This document shows positions 1 to 7,158 of a stretch of 9,702 bases of DNA, piece by piece. Source of the stretch: an uncultured Bacteroidales bacterium (GTDB taxonomy: Bacteria; Bacteroidota; Bacteroidia; Bacteroidales; Marinilabiliaceae); contig CAKUYZ010000064.1 of NCBI GenBank assembly GCA_934717675.1, forward strand, positions 1-9,702, read 5' to 3'. The notes under the pieces were generated by a model that did no database searches, had not been told where the DNA came from, and saw nothing but the letters and a program-made list of their open reading frames with translations. Each line of letters opens with the position of its first letter. Position 1 is the stretch's first letter. A program made the translations under genes and the position numbers.

Positions 1-1125
1 ACGTGCAGTGTCCTTTAGCCCAGTCAGTCTAAAGAACCCATCCGTCGCTTCTCCACTCTGTGTCCTGACCAATGGGTGTCTTGTTGCCTCCATTTCTGCA
101 AAGCGATTCCACTCCCCGTCATTTTTAAACGAGACCATACCCCATCTCGCCGTTACTCCACTAGCGAAAGCCATGCGCACACGGTGAGCCACATGCCCCA
201 TACAGAACCGAAGGTTGGCTTCTGTGCAGCATCTGATTAATCGCTTGCCGTCTTGAGTGTTACAAACCATAGCGTCTATGCCGATGGCTCCAGAGTATGG
301 TGAGTCTTTCAAGACCTTACCTATGGCCTCCGCTAGAGCCGATGATGTTTTGAGTTCCCACTTGCCATCGGCCTTTTGTGCCTCAAAAAATGCGCCTGGG
401 CCAATCTCTTCAAAACCAAAACCTCCGCGCTCCGCGCTACGATACGCATTTGCGCCGATATACTCCACCCCATCTTTCCCTTTGAGAAAAAGGAAAGATA
501 ACTCCCCAGTTCTCTGCAACTTATGCTCAACAACCACGCCACCATCAGCACATATCGCGTCAGTTCCAAACCTAAGAGCCGCACTGTATTCATCGGGCCG
601 AAAAAATCTGACGCCGCGCCCCGATGCGCTCCACAACGTCTTTATGACAACGTCGCCGTGGCGCATCTTACCATCTAAAACGCTCTGCAACATTCTATTG
701 TCCGAGACTAACGTGGGGTCGGCTAGCGATGGCTCTCCAAGAATCTTACAAGTCTCAGTCTCAATGGCCACGGACGTGGCTCGAGACAGAAAAGAGCGCA
801 AATTCCACATTTTCGCTCGGCTCTCCTGCCCGAAAGCATGAAGCGTTGAGCGGCTAAGTCCCCAGGGGGCAAAAGGCTCCCCATTGGCAATGAGGGCTTT
901 GGCTTGCCGCTTGTCAATAAAAACAGGAGGGGCAATAACCTTATCCCACATCTCCTGGAGGGCCGCGTCCGGGGCCTCACCAACCACAAGGTCGCCCGGT
1001 CGTGTCAAAAACATGACTATGCAGGCCAAGTCACTCTCCATTTGCGCAATGGTGGCAGGTGGCGTATAAGACAGCCCATTTTGGCGCACAGCCATCTCGA
1101 CCGAGGGGTTGAAGTAGTATATCAT
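1..1125 (-). CDS. ATP-grasp domain protein of unknown function (3' end cut by window edge)
   Basis: Reading the minus strand from the ATG at 1125 gives 375 codons without a stop, running off the left edge, so the C-terminus is missing. The start is fixed by an in-frame TAA at 1135-1137 with no other start codon in between. The N-terminus (IYYFNPSVEMAV, then YTPPA at 20-24) resembles a Bacteroidota family that begins with an 'FNPEHD'-like segment. Residues 160-175 hold VIKTLWSASGRGVRFF, a lysine plus glycine/serine-rich segment like the ATP-binding part of ATP-grasp enzymes. Residues 302-306 are EANLR, matching the E-x-N-x-R metal/phosphate-binding signature of that fold. ATP-grasp enzymes usually ligate a carboxylate to an amine or thiol; the substrate here is unknown. 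No signal peptide is visible, so it is probably cytoplasmic. It is divergent from the TPR operon. The fold assignment is fairly secure; the function is not. Confidence 0.8.
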   Translation of the reverse strand, partial: MIYYFNPSVEMAVRQNGLSYTPPATIAQMESDLACIVMFLTRPGDLVVGEAPDAALQEMWDKVIAPPVFIDKRQAKALIANGEPFAPWGLSRSTLHAFGQESRAKMWNLRSFLSRATSVAIETETCKILGEPSLADPTLVSDNRMLQSVLDGKMRHGDVVIKTLWSASGRGVRFFRPDEYSAALRFGTDAICADGGVVVEHKLQRTGELSFLFLKGKDGVEYIGANAYRSAERGGFGFEEIGPGAFFEAQKADGKWELKTSSALAEAIGKVLKDSPYSGAIGIDAMVCNTQDGKRLIRCCTEANLRFCMGHVAHRVRMAFASGVTARWGMVSFKNDGEWNRFAEMEATRHPLVRTQSGEATDGFFRLTGLKDTAR

Positions 1126-1129
1126 AACG

Positions 1130-1137
1130 CAAAGTTA
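1130..1137 (-). promoter_or_regulatory. Bacteroidota -7 promoter box for the ATP-grasp gene
   Basis: On the minus strand this reads TAACTTTG, an exact match to the TAnnTTTG -7 consensus. It ends only four bases before the ATG at 1125, so transcription would begin at or within a base or two of the start codon. No convincing TTTG -33 element is seen upstream. The TAA of the box is also the in-frame stop that bounds the gene. Confidence 0.55.
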
Positions 1138-1152
1138 CGTATCAATTTTTGT

Positions 1153-1160
1153 TATCTTTA
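1153..1160 (+). promoter_or_regulatory. Probable -7 box for the TPR operon
   Basis: TATCTTTA matches seven of the eight positions expected for TAnnTTTG (last base A instead of G). It lies 25 bases before the ATG at 1186, giving a leader of about 20 bases. No clear -33 element is seen. It sits 15 bases from the divergent box of the minus-strand gene, so the two promoters share their upstream DNA. Confidence 0.4.
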
Positions 1161-1185
1161 CGCGGAGATTTTACCTAGAATTTAG

Positions 1186-4100
1186 ATGAAACAAAACATA
1201 TTGGCACTGGCCGCGCTCCTAAGCCTTGCGCCACCCCTCTTTGCGCAGAATTCCAAATCTGTGGGAAGCCCGGAGGCTCATTTCGAGCACGCTCTGTCGC
1301 TCTATGACGCTGCGCTATACGGTGCTGCGCGAACTGCGTTCGCCGATTTCAGGATGCAATATGCCGGTGAGGCAAGCACGGTGATGCTTGAGGACGCCAG
1401 ATATTTTGAGGCACTCTCTGCGAAGATGAGCAATAATGCGGATGCCGTGCGTCTGCTCGATGACTTCCAACACTTTGACCAACACAATGAGTATCGCGCC
1501 GACGCCTTGTTCCATATGGGTGACTTCTTGCTCACCAAGGGGGACGAGAAAAAAGCGTTGGCTTGGTTTGAGAAAGCGGACGAGCGGGAGGTCAGCCCAC
1601 AAAACCGCGTGCCGCTAATCTTCAAGAAGGGGTATTGCTATTTCTCACAAGGCGAGCATAATCTCGCCATTGCTCAGTTTGACAAAATCAAGGGGCAGGA
1701 GGGGGACTACCTCAATTCGGTGAAATATTATAGGGCGCACGTCTTCTACGAAAACGGCAATTTGGATGCGGCCTTAAAGATATTTCTTGAGCTAGAGAAA
1801 GACGATGGATTCCACACCGCGGCCTCATATTACATTGCGGACATTATGTACCTTCAGGGGCACTATGCTGAGGCTCTGAGATATGCGCAACCATTGTCCG
1901 AGCTCACAACGGGCAAAGCTGTTGAGATGTCCAGGATTGTGGCGGACAGTCACTTTATGCTTGGCGAATACAAGCAGGCGCTTGCGTCATACAAAAGGGT
2001 GGCGGACTTGTCCCGCGGCAAGCTGTTGCGGGCTGACTATTACCATATAGGCTTGGCTTACACCCATTTGGAGGACTATGAGAATGCGGCCACTAACCTG
2101 TCCAAGGTCACGTCAGAAGATGACGCCATGGCTCAAAACGCCTATTACAACCTGGCTGCGTGCTGCATCCATTTGGGCGACAAAAGACGCGCGCGTACGG
2201 CTTTCGATGCTGCGTCGCGCAGCAATTTCGATGTGGCCATTGCGGAGGATGCGCATTTCAACAAGTTGAAGTTGGCCTATGAACTTAAATTCTCGCCTTT
2301 CGATGATTTGATCACCTCATTCATCGAGTTTTTGGACTTATATCCGTCCACCGTGCATCGAGACGAGACGTATAACTTGATAGGCAAGGCTCTGGTCTCC
2401 ACCAAGAACTATAAGCAGGCTCTGGAGACCATGGAGAAAATCAAGCATAAGGATTTGAGCCTCTATCGGGCCATGCAGCGAATTGCGTTCTACCACGCTT
2501 TGGAACTGTACAACAACGAGGATCTTGACGGCGCGGAGGACTTCCTTGACTATTCGCTTCGTTATGCCGATTACGACCCGCGTCTGAAGGCGCGCGCCTA
2601 CTATTGGCAGGGCGAGTGCCTCTATTCGCGCAAAAACATCGTCGAGGCGCGAGACAAGTTCCTCATGTTCATCAACGCCTATCAGGCCGCAGAGGTGCCA
2701 GAGTTCTCCACGGCGCACTACAACGTGGCCTACACCTACTACAACAAGAAGGACTATCCGAACGCCCGGCGCTGGTTTCTGCGTTATGTAGCCTTGTCGG
2801 GCAAAAAGTCAGAATACCTTGAGGCTGACGCATATAACCGCATAGGAGATTGCTTGTATGTGGAGCGCGATTTTGGTGGTGCAATAAGTTATTACGACAA
2901 GGCCATGTCAACGTCGGCGGCGCAGGGAGACTACTCAATGTTGCAGAAAGGAATATGTCTGGGCCTCCAAGGAGACTATGTCGGCAAGGTTGATGAGCTT
3001 GACGCGCTGATTGGCAAATATCCCAAATCGGTGTATGTAGACAACGCTTATTTTGAAAAAGCCAGGGCCTATGTGGCAGTGGGACAGATTAAGGATGCCA
3101 TATACAACTATAAGGTTGTCAAGGAGAAATATCCCAAAGGCAGTTTGGCGTCGCAGTCTATGTTGCAGCTCGGTCTACTCTACTACAACAACAATGAGTT
3201 AGACAACTCCATGGCGTTCTACAAACGCGTGATAAACGAATATCCGTCCACTCCGGAAGCCGCGGAGGCTCTTACTGGCCTGAGAAACGTGTATATGGAG
3301 CGAGGTGACTACGACGGCTACATCGCCTATACCTCCACGCTCGGATCCTTTGCGCATGTAGGTGAGCAAGAGCGAGACTCTTTGCTCTACGTCAGCGCAT
3401 CCAACCTATATTTGAAAGGAAACTTTGCCGATGCCAAGGCTGGCTTCACAAGATACTTGGAGACGTTCCCCAGTGGGCGATACGTCACCCCTTCTAACTT
3501 CTATTTGGCCGACTGCTGCTATGGGGATAAGGAGTTTGACAAGGCTCTGACTCTGTATCTGTCGGTGGCTGAGCAGCCAAGGAGCGTATTTACAGAGGAG
3601 GCTTTGCTCCGAGGTGGAGAGTTGTTATACAAGTCAGGAGACTATCAACGCGCCTTGGCCTTGTTCCAAAGGCTGGAGGTCGAAGCTGAGGTTGAGGCAA
3701 ACAAGATTGAGGCCATAATAGGTCAGATGAGGTGCATGAGCAAGCAAGGCGACCTTGAGCAGTGCATAGCCAGTGCCGACAAGGTGATATCCATGCCGCA
3801 GGCATCCCCTGCCATCTTGCGTGAGGCGCAGTATCTCAAAGCCAAATCTCTCATTGCGGCAGGACGAGCCGATGATGCGCAACCCATCTTGCGCACTCTC
3901 TCCGAGAGCACCAAGACGGTCGAGGGCGCGGAGGCTAAATACCTCTTGGCGCAACATCTGTTTGACTCTGGCGACGCGGACGGAGCGGAGAAAGAGGTCT
4001 TCGACTATGTTGAGAAAGGCACGCCTCATCAATATTGGCTGGCTCGCAGTTTTGTGTTGTTGGCCGACATATATCATGCGAAAGGCGATGACTTCCAAGC

Positions 4101-4224
4101 TGTGCAATACCTGCAAACACTGAAGGATAGCTATGCCGCAAAAGACGACATTGCGGATAAGATTGCGCAGCGTTTGGATGTTTGGAACACAGAGGCGACC
4201 GAGACGGCCGCAGATAAACAGTAA
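1186..4224 (+). CDS. Exported tetratricopeptide (TPR) repeat protein, 1012 aa
   Basis: The protein starts with a signal peptide (KQNILALAALLSLAPPLFA, cleavage near residue 20 before QN), so it is exported to the periplasm or outer membrane. Almost all the rest is degenerate TPR helix-pairs. Clear examples are YYRAHVFYENGNLDAAL near 181, SYYIADIMYLQGHYAEAL near 214, NAYYNLAACCIHLGDKRRA near 318, and a BamD/YbgF-like run with 'YP' turns at about 605-690. No enzymatic domain is visible. Very long exported TPR proteins encoded next to an outer-membrane barrel gene recur in Bacteroidota; such repeats normally act as protein-binding scaffolds. It is first in a three-gene operon, 11 bases before the barrel gene, so a role in barrel or envelope assembly is a reasonable inference but not shown. 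The ATG at 1186 fits the signal peptide and the promoter spacing. Confidence 0.9.
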   Translation: MKQNILALAALLSLAPPLFAQNSKSVGSPEAHFEHALSLYDAALYGAARTAFADFRMQYAGEASTVMLEDARYFEALSAKMSNNADAVRLLDDFQHFDQHNEYRADALFHMGDFLLTKGDEKKALAWFEKADEREVSPQNRVPLIFKKGYCYFSQGEHNLAIAQFDKIKGQEGDYLNSVKYYRAHVFYENGNLDAALKIFLELEKDDGFHTAASYYIADIMYLQGHYAEALRYAQPLSELTTGKAVEMSRIVADSHFMLGEYKQALASYKRVADLSRGKLLRADYYHIGLAYTHLEDYENAATNLSKVTSEDDAMAQNAYYNLAACCIHLGDKRRARTAFDAASRSNFDVAIAEDAHFNKLKLAYELKFSPFDDLITSFIEFLDLYPSTVHRDETYNLIGKALVSTKNYKQALETMEKIKHKDLSLYRAMQRIAFYHALELYNNEDLDGAEDFLDYSLRYADYDPRLKARAYYWQGECLYSRKNIVEARDKFLMFINAYQAAEVPEFSTAHYNVAYTYYNKKDYPNARRWFLRYVALSGKKSEYLEADAYNRIGDCLYVERDFGGAISYYDKAMSTSAAQGDYSMLQKGICLGLQGDYVGKVDELDALIGKYPKSVYVDNAYFEKARAYVAVGQIKDAIYNYKVVKEKYPKGSLASQSMLQLGLLYYNNNELDNSMAFYKRVINEYPSTPEAAEALTGLRNVYMERGDYDGYIAYTSTLGSFAHVGEQERDSLLYVSASNLYLKGNFADAKAGFTRYLETFPSGRYVTPSNFYLADCCYGDKEFDKALTLYLSVAEQPRSVFTEEALLRGGELLYKSGDYQRALALFQRLEVEAEVEANKIEAIIGQMRCMSKQGDLEQCIASADKVISMPQASPAILREAQYLKAKSLIAAGRADDAQPILRTLSESTKTVEGAEAKYLLAQHLFDSGDADGAEKEVFDYVEKGTPHQYWLARSFVLLADIYHAKGDDFQAVQYLQTLKDSYAAKDDIADKIAQRLDVWNTEATETAADKQ

Positions 4225-4235
4225 AGAAGGCAACA

Positions 4236-6053
4236 ATGAAAAGGTTATTATACGGTGCGGCGACTGCGGCCGCGGCATCCGTGCTGTGCTGCGGCGAGTT
4301 GGCCGCACAAACAGACACAACAAGTACCATTGACCGCTCGGTAGACGTCGTTAACGCCTATCAGCCCACGTTGCGGAGGGCCAGGAAGATCTCTGTGGCT
4401 CCCCTGATGGATGATACAGCCACATATTCTGACAAGTTTAAATACCAGTTGCTCAATAGAGTGGCAACGGTCACGACGAAACCAGATAGCCTCACGGCGG
4501 CTAGTATGGAATTCCCCGCCTATAAAAGCCCATACCGTGCGGTGGTGGAAGGTGGCGTGGGGTCTCTCCCTTCCTTCTTCGGCCAAATTATTTATACGGC
4601 CGGAAGCTCCAAGGAACACCACCTTTCAATGCGGGCGGGACACCTTGCGCAACTGGGCAAAGTGAAGCTCTCTGACGGTTCTAAGGTCAACGCTCCGCAA
4701 AATGAGACTTGGGCGGGGCTTAACTACGACCATTTCAGAGGAAATGTGCGCAGCGGTTTCAATGTGAATTTCAAAAACTTGGCCTATAAGTATTATGGCC
4801 ACCATACGGTGTCGGACACGGTAACGTATGTAGACGAGAATGGCAATCTCATCGCTGGCGCAGATCTGTTAGGAGATTCCAAGCAGCGCAACACAACGCT
4901 AGACGTGGACTTTTGCATAGGCAACGCCATGGCTGATCCGCTTCGCAAGTTCACGTTTGGAGCAAAGGCGGCCTTGGGCATATTCGGTAATAAGAGTGGC
5001 GTTCATCAGACCGACATCAAATTCGGAGGCGCGCTCCGTTTCCCCATAAAGGGCGGCGCGGGAATAGATGCAGACTTGGCCGTGAACGTATTCAAGGTTC
5101 ATAAGGGTGATGAGGCTTCGAAATATGACTTCGTTGAGCATAGCGGCACAGACATACGTGTCTTCCCGCATTTCATAATGGACTATGATTATATGAGCCT
5201 GCGTCTCGGCCTCAGGGTCATAAGCGTCATAGGAGATGATTATTCTGAGAAAGACGACTTTATAGTCCAGCCCGACCTTAACGCCGATTTCTTCATGGGA
5301 GATGGCTCCGTACGCCTCTATGCCGCTCTGACGGGCGACTATGGCGCAAACAGCTATAGGTCTTTGGTTGAACGAAACCAATATGCCATGCCGGATGGAC
5401 GCAAATATGTCTGGGATGGCAAGAATAAATCTTACGTTGCCAGATATGACATCAAACCCTCGCAGTCGCCTATTATCTTTAAACTGGGTGTCCGTGCCGC
5501 ATTCTGCAAGGAAGTGCAACTTCATGTGGGAATGGAATACAACTCATTGGGCGACGAAGTCTTTTTCTTAAACCGTCACCTCGCCATGGCCTACGACTCA
5601 ACAACCGTAGCCTTCGCCCCGCAATTTGCTGTTTTGCAAGATGATGGAAAGCTGTTCCGCCTTCATGGCGAGATAAACGTAACGCCTACTCCAAACAGCA
5701 ATATCTTGTTCGAAGCGACCTACAACAAATATAACATGAATAATCTTGAGGAGGCGTGGTATAGGCCAGCTTGCGAACTGTCGTTGTCTGGCAGGTGTAA
5801 GCCTATGGACCGGCTTCTTCTCCGTGCGCGTTTGTCTTATGAGGGCAAACGCAAGGCCTACGACCCCACACGTGGCATGGCGAGCGACTTGGACGGTTTT
5901 GTAGACCTGAACATAGGCGCTCATTATTACATATCAAATCGTTGGACGGCTTTCCTTGACGTCAACAACATAACGGCAGCCGACCAGCAACGTTGGCTCG
6001 GCTATTCCTCTTATAAGTTCAACGCCATGGTTGGCATCACATATAAGTTCTAA
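4236..6053 (+). CDS. Outer-membrane beta-barrel protein (TonB-receptor-like barrel, no obvious plug), 605 aa
   Basis: The N-terminus is a signal peptide with probable cleavage after LAA at 22-24. Residues 36-52 (VDVVNAYQPTLRRARKI) match a motif seen at the start of many Bacteroidota barrel proteins ('V.VV.aY.P.l..A.KI'). From about residue 75 to the end the sequence alternates hydrophobic and polar residues, with many aromatics and Gly/Asn/Asp turns, as in transmembrane beta-strands, and it finishes ITYKF with a terminal Phe, a common barrel-insertion signal. No TonB box or plug domain is recognisable, and 605 residues is short for a full TonB-dependent receptor, so a porin-like or assembly-associated role is possible. 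It follows the TPR gene by 11 bases and precedes the phosphatase by 3, so co-transcription is likely. The ligand is unknown. Confidence 0.85.
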   Translation: MKRLLYGAATAAAASVLCCGELAAQTDTTSTIDRSVDVVNAYQPTLRRARKISVAPLMDDTATYSDKFKYQLLNRVATVTTKPDSLTAASMEFPAYKSPYRAVVEGGVGSLPSFFGQIIYTAGSSKEHHLSMRAGHLAQLGKVKLSDGSKVNAPQNETWAGLNYDHFRGNVRSGFNVNFKNLAYKYYGHHTVSDTVTYVDENGNLIAGADLLGDSKQRNTTLDVDFCIGNAMADPLRKFTFGAKAALGIFGNKSGVHQTDIKFGGALRFPIKGGAGIDADLAVNVFKVHKGDEASKYDFVEHSGTDIRVFPHFIMDYDYMSLRLGLRVISVIGDDYSEKDDFIVQPDLNADFFMGDGSVRLYAALTGDYGANSYRSLVERNQYAMPDGRKYVWDGKNKSYVARYDIKPSQSPIIFKLGVRAAFCKEVQLHVGMEYNSLGDEVFFLNRHLAMAYDSTTVAFAPQFAVLQDDGKLFRLHGEINVTPTPNSNILFEATYNKYNMNNLEEAWYRPACELSLSGRCKPMDRLLLRARLSYEGKRKAYDPTRGMASDLDGFVDLNIGAHYYISNRWTAFLDVNNITAADQQRWLGYSSYKFNAMVGITYKF

Positions 6054-6056
6054 AGA

Positions 6057-6536
6057 GTGTTGCTGCTAGTTTTAATGCGTCACGGAGAGGCAGCCATAGC
6101 CGCTGATGACCATGAGAGGCCGCTCACAGAACGTGGTTCAAGGCAGGCTCTGGCGTCAGCGGAGCTACTGAAAGGGTGGGGTGTGTTGCCATCGCTCATA
6201 ATATCGTCTGACGCCCCAAGGGCCGAGGTAACCACCCGTGTTGTCGCCTCGGCCTTAGGGGAAAAGCCAAGGGTTGAGGCGTCACGAATGCTGTATGATG
6301 GCTACACCACGCAAGGACTGCTAGATAAGTTAAGCTCGCTTGCGGACAAGTCAGATGACTGCGTGATGGTCGTTGCGCATAACCCAGACCTCACATACAA
6401 ACTTCGGAGTCTGTGCCGTGATGCGTGCCGAGCCGCATTTCCTACAGCAGGGGTGGCGGTTCTGTGCTTCGATGCTGATAGTTGGTCCGATGTAGAGGCA
6501 CGTACGGCTAGTGTTTTGTTCTCAAGTTTCTTTTAA
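6057..6536 (+). CDS. SixA-like phosphohistidine phosphatase (histidine phosphatase family), 159 aa
   Basis: The branch-2-free, minimal histidine phosphatase fold is evident. LMRHGEA gives the catalytic R8-H9-G10, RPLTERG follows at 21-27 as in SixA, R55 lies in SSDAPRAEVT at the position of the second arginine, and VVAHNPDL provides the second catalytic His at 108. The length matches E. coli SixA (161 residues). SixA removes phosphate from phosphohistidine in proteins such as phosphotransfer domains; other members hydrolyse small phosphoesters, so the substrate is not certain. No signal peptide is seen, so it is cytoplasmic. The start is a GTG at 6057 (TTG at 6060 is possible); the first ATG at 6075 would remove the first strand leading to the RHG motif and is unlikely. 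The three-base gap to the barrel gene suggests translational coupling. Confidence 0.9.
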   Translation: MLLLVLMRHGEAAIAADDHERPLTERGSRQALASAELLKGWGVLPSLIISSDAPRAEVTTRVVASALGEKPRVEASRMLYDGYTTQGLLDKLSSLADKSDDCVMVVAHNPDLTYKLRSLCRDACRAAFPTAGVAVLCFDADSWSDVEARTASVLFSSFF

Positions 6537-6603
6537 CAGAGAGAATATTCAGAAAAAGTTGGCAAAAAGTCCCACGTGCGATAGCACATATCAAATAAAT
6601 TAC

Positions 6604-6611
6604 TAATTTTG
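6604..6611 (+). promoter_or_regulatory. -7 box for the tRNA-Arg gene
   Basis: TAATTTTG matches TAnnTTTG exactly and lies 25 bases before the first base of the tRNA, a suitable distance for a short 5' leader. No TTTG -33 element is at the usual spacing. The 100 bases between the phosphatase stop and the tRNA show no strong terminator, so read-through from the operon is possible. Confidence 0.5.
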
Positions 6612-6636
6612 TGTCGTCAAACAACGGCAATGGTTC

Positions 6637-6710
6637 GGTACCGTAGCACAATTGGATAATGCCTCTGGTTACGGCCCAGAAGATTGGGGGTTCGAATCCC
6701 TCCGGTATCA
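6637..6710 (+). tRNA. tRNA-Arg (anticodon ACG)
   Basis: The 74-base cloverleaf folds by eye. The acceptor stem is GGTACCG with CGGTATC (one G-U), and the discriminator is A at 6710. The D arm starts GCAC and has GG in its loop; its fourth pair is a C/A mismatch. The anticodon stem is TCTGG/CCAGA with loop TTACGGC, so the anticodon is ACG at 6671-6673. The variable loop is AGATT. The T stem is GGGGG/CCCTC (one G-U) with loop TTCGAAT. The 3' CCA is not encoded, as is common in Bacteroidota. A34 would be expected to be edited to inosine to read CGU, CGC and CGA codons. Confidence 0.95.
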
Positions 6711-6771
6711 CAACCTAGGTCTAGAGTCAGTAAGATTTTTGCTTCTTAGTCCTATTTTAGACGGTAAGTAA

Positions 6772-6801
6772 CCTTCGGAGTAATATTGCTCCGAGGGTTT
6801 T
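6772..6801 (+). terminator. Rho-independent terminator downstream of tRNA-Arg
   Basis: CCTTCGGAG (6772-6780) pairs with CTCCGAGGG (6789-6797) over nine pairs with one G-U, around an eight-base AT-rich loop, and is followed by TTTT at 6798-6801. It lies 62 bases after the tRNA and probably ends that transcript. Confidence 0.7.
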
Positions 6802-6819
6802 GTCGTTTGTGCCTTTTCC

Positions 6820-6827
6820 TATATTTG
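6820..6827 (+). promoter_or_regulatory. Promoter-like -7 box after the tRNA terminator
   Basis: TATATTTG matches TAnnTTTG exactly. A TTTG at 6799-6802, within the tail of the preceding terminator, could serve as -33 element with a 17-base spacer, slightly short of the usual 19 or so. Transcription would start near 6831, immediately before the base-paired block. Confidence 0.45.
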
Positions 6828-6830
6828 AGA

Positions 6831-7008
6831 CCACAGCATTTTACAAACCGTATGAGACTGTGAAGCTTCGTGACGCCTCATCGGATAAAGCGAATACCGA
6901 TTGTAAATGCTCCTAAAAACAGCCCCCCGCTAGCACCAGCAACGGCAAGCGAGGGGGAAACGGTACGGGTCACGGTCGGAACGTAACTCCATCCCTGTCT
7001 TTATTTCT
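6831..7008 (+). ncRNA. Candidate structured small RNA, family not recognised
   Basis: No open frame of note lies here, but several paired elements follow the -7 box. GCATTTTACAA (6836-6846) pairs with TTGTAAATGC (6901-6910), with one bulge. Nested within it, CCG plus ATGAG (6848-6856, one bulged T) pairs with CTCATCGG (6877-6884). Then CCCCCCGCT (6923-6931) pairs with AGCG-A-GGGGG (6948-6957) over nine pairs with one bulged A. TACCG (6895-6899) could pair with CGGTA (6961-6965) as a pseudoknot. A weaker hairpin (GGTCGGA 6974-6980 with TCCATCC 6988-6994) before a T-rich run (6998-7008) may mark the 3' end. It does not show the conserved cores of tmRNA, RNase P RNA, SRP RNA or the cobalamin and TPP riboswitches. 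The ends are estimates, and a mere spacer with chance pairing cannot be excluded. Confidence 0.4.
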
Positions 7009-7040
7009 AAAGCATAATGCAGGTATAAGAAATCATTCTG

Positions 7041-7057
7041 TAATGTACAAAACATTA
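7041..7057. repeat. Short AT-rich inverted repeat upstream of the lipoprotein promoter
   Basis: TAATGT (7041-7046) and ACATTA (7052-7057) are perfect reverse complements around a five-base spacer. An overlapping alternative pairs CATAATG (7013-7019) with CATTATG (7053-7059). The element lies about 57 bases upstream of the -7 box and could be an operator or a weak hairpin; it could also be chance in AT-rich DNA. The rest of 7011-7113 shows nothing else recognisable. Confidence 0.3.
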
Positions 7058-7113
7058 TGTCTGCCATCTCACCATAACGCACTAGTCAGTAATTCATATT
7101 TCCACGAAATTTG

Positions 7114-7121
7114 TACCTTTG
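7114..7121 (+). promoter_or_regulatory. -7 promoter box for the lipoprotein gene
   Basis: TACCTTTG matches TAnnTTTG exactly. The expected transcription start is near 7125, giving a leader of about 34 bases to the ATG at 7159. No TTTG -33 element is apparent. This placement favours the ATG at 7159 over the earlier GTG at 7135. Confidence 0.6.
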
Positions 7122-7158
7122 AAAAGGGTGGGGGGTGAAGGCCCCTACGTGTCAAATT

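Noticed and set aside
257..841. Plus-strand open frame of 194 codons
   Set aside because: It is a shadow of the minus-strand ATP-grasp gene, which is open across the entire interval and carries family motifs; the plus-strand translation has low-complexity Ser/Pro character and no recognisable domain.
3634..4330. Minus-strand open frames of 229 and 131 codons across the TPR-barrel junction
   Set aside because: They lie antisense to the ends of the TPR and barrel genes, both well supported by domains and signal peptides, and their translations show no family features.
6508..6711. Minus-strand open frame of 67 codons
   Set aside because: It is the antisense of tRNA-Arg; the 'GFEPPIFWAV'-type translation is a well-known artefact of reading a tRNA backwards.
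7135..7158. GTG start for the lipoprotein gene
   Set aside because: It is only 14 bases from the -7 box and adds a non-signal-like stretch in front of MSIRK; the ATG at 7159 gives a normal signal peptide.
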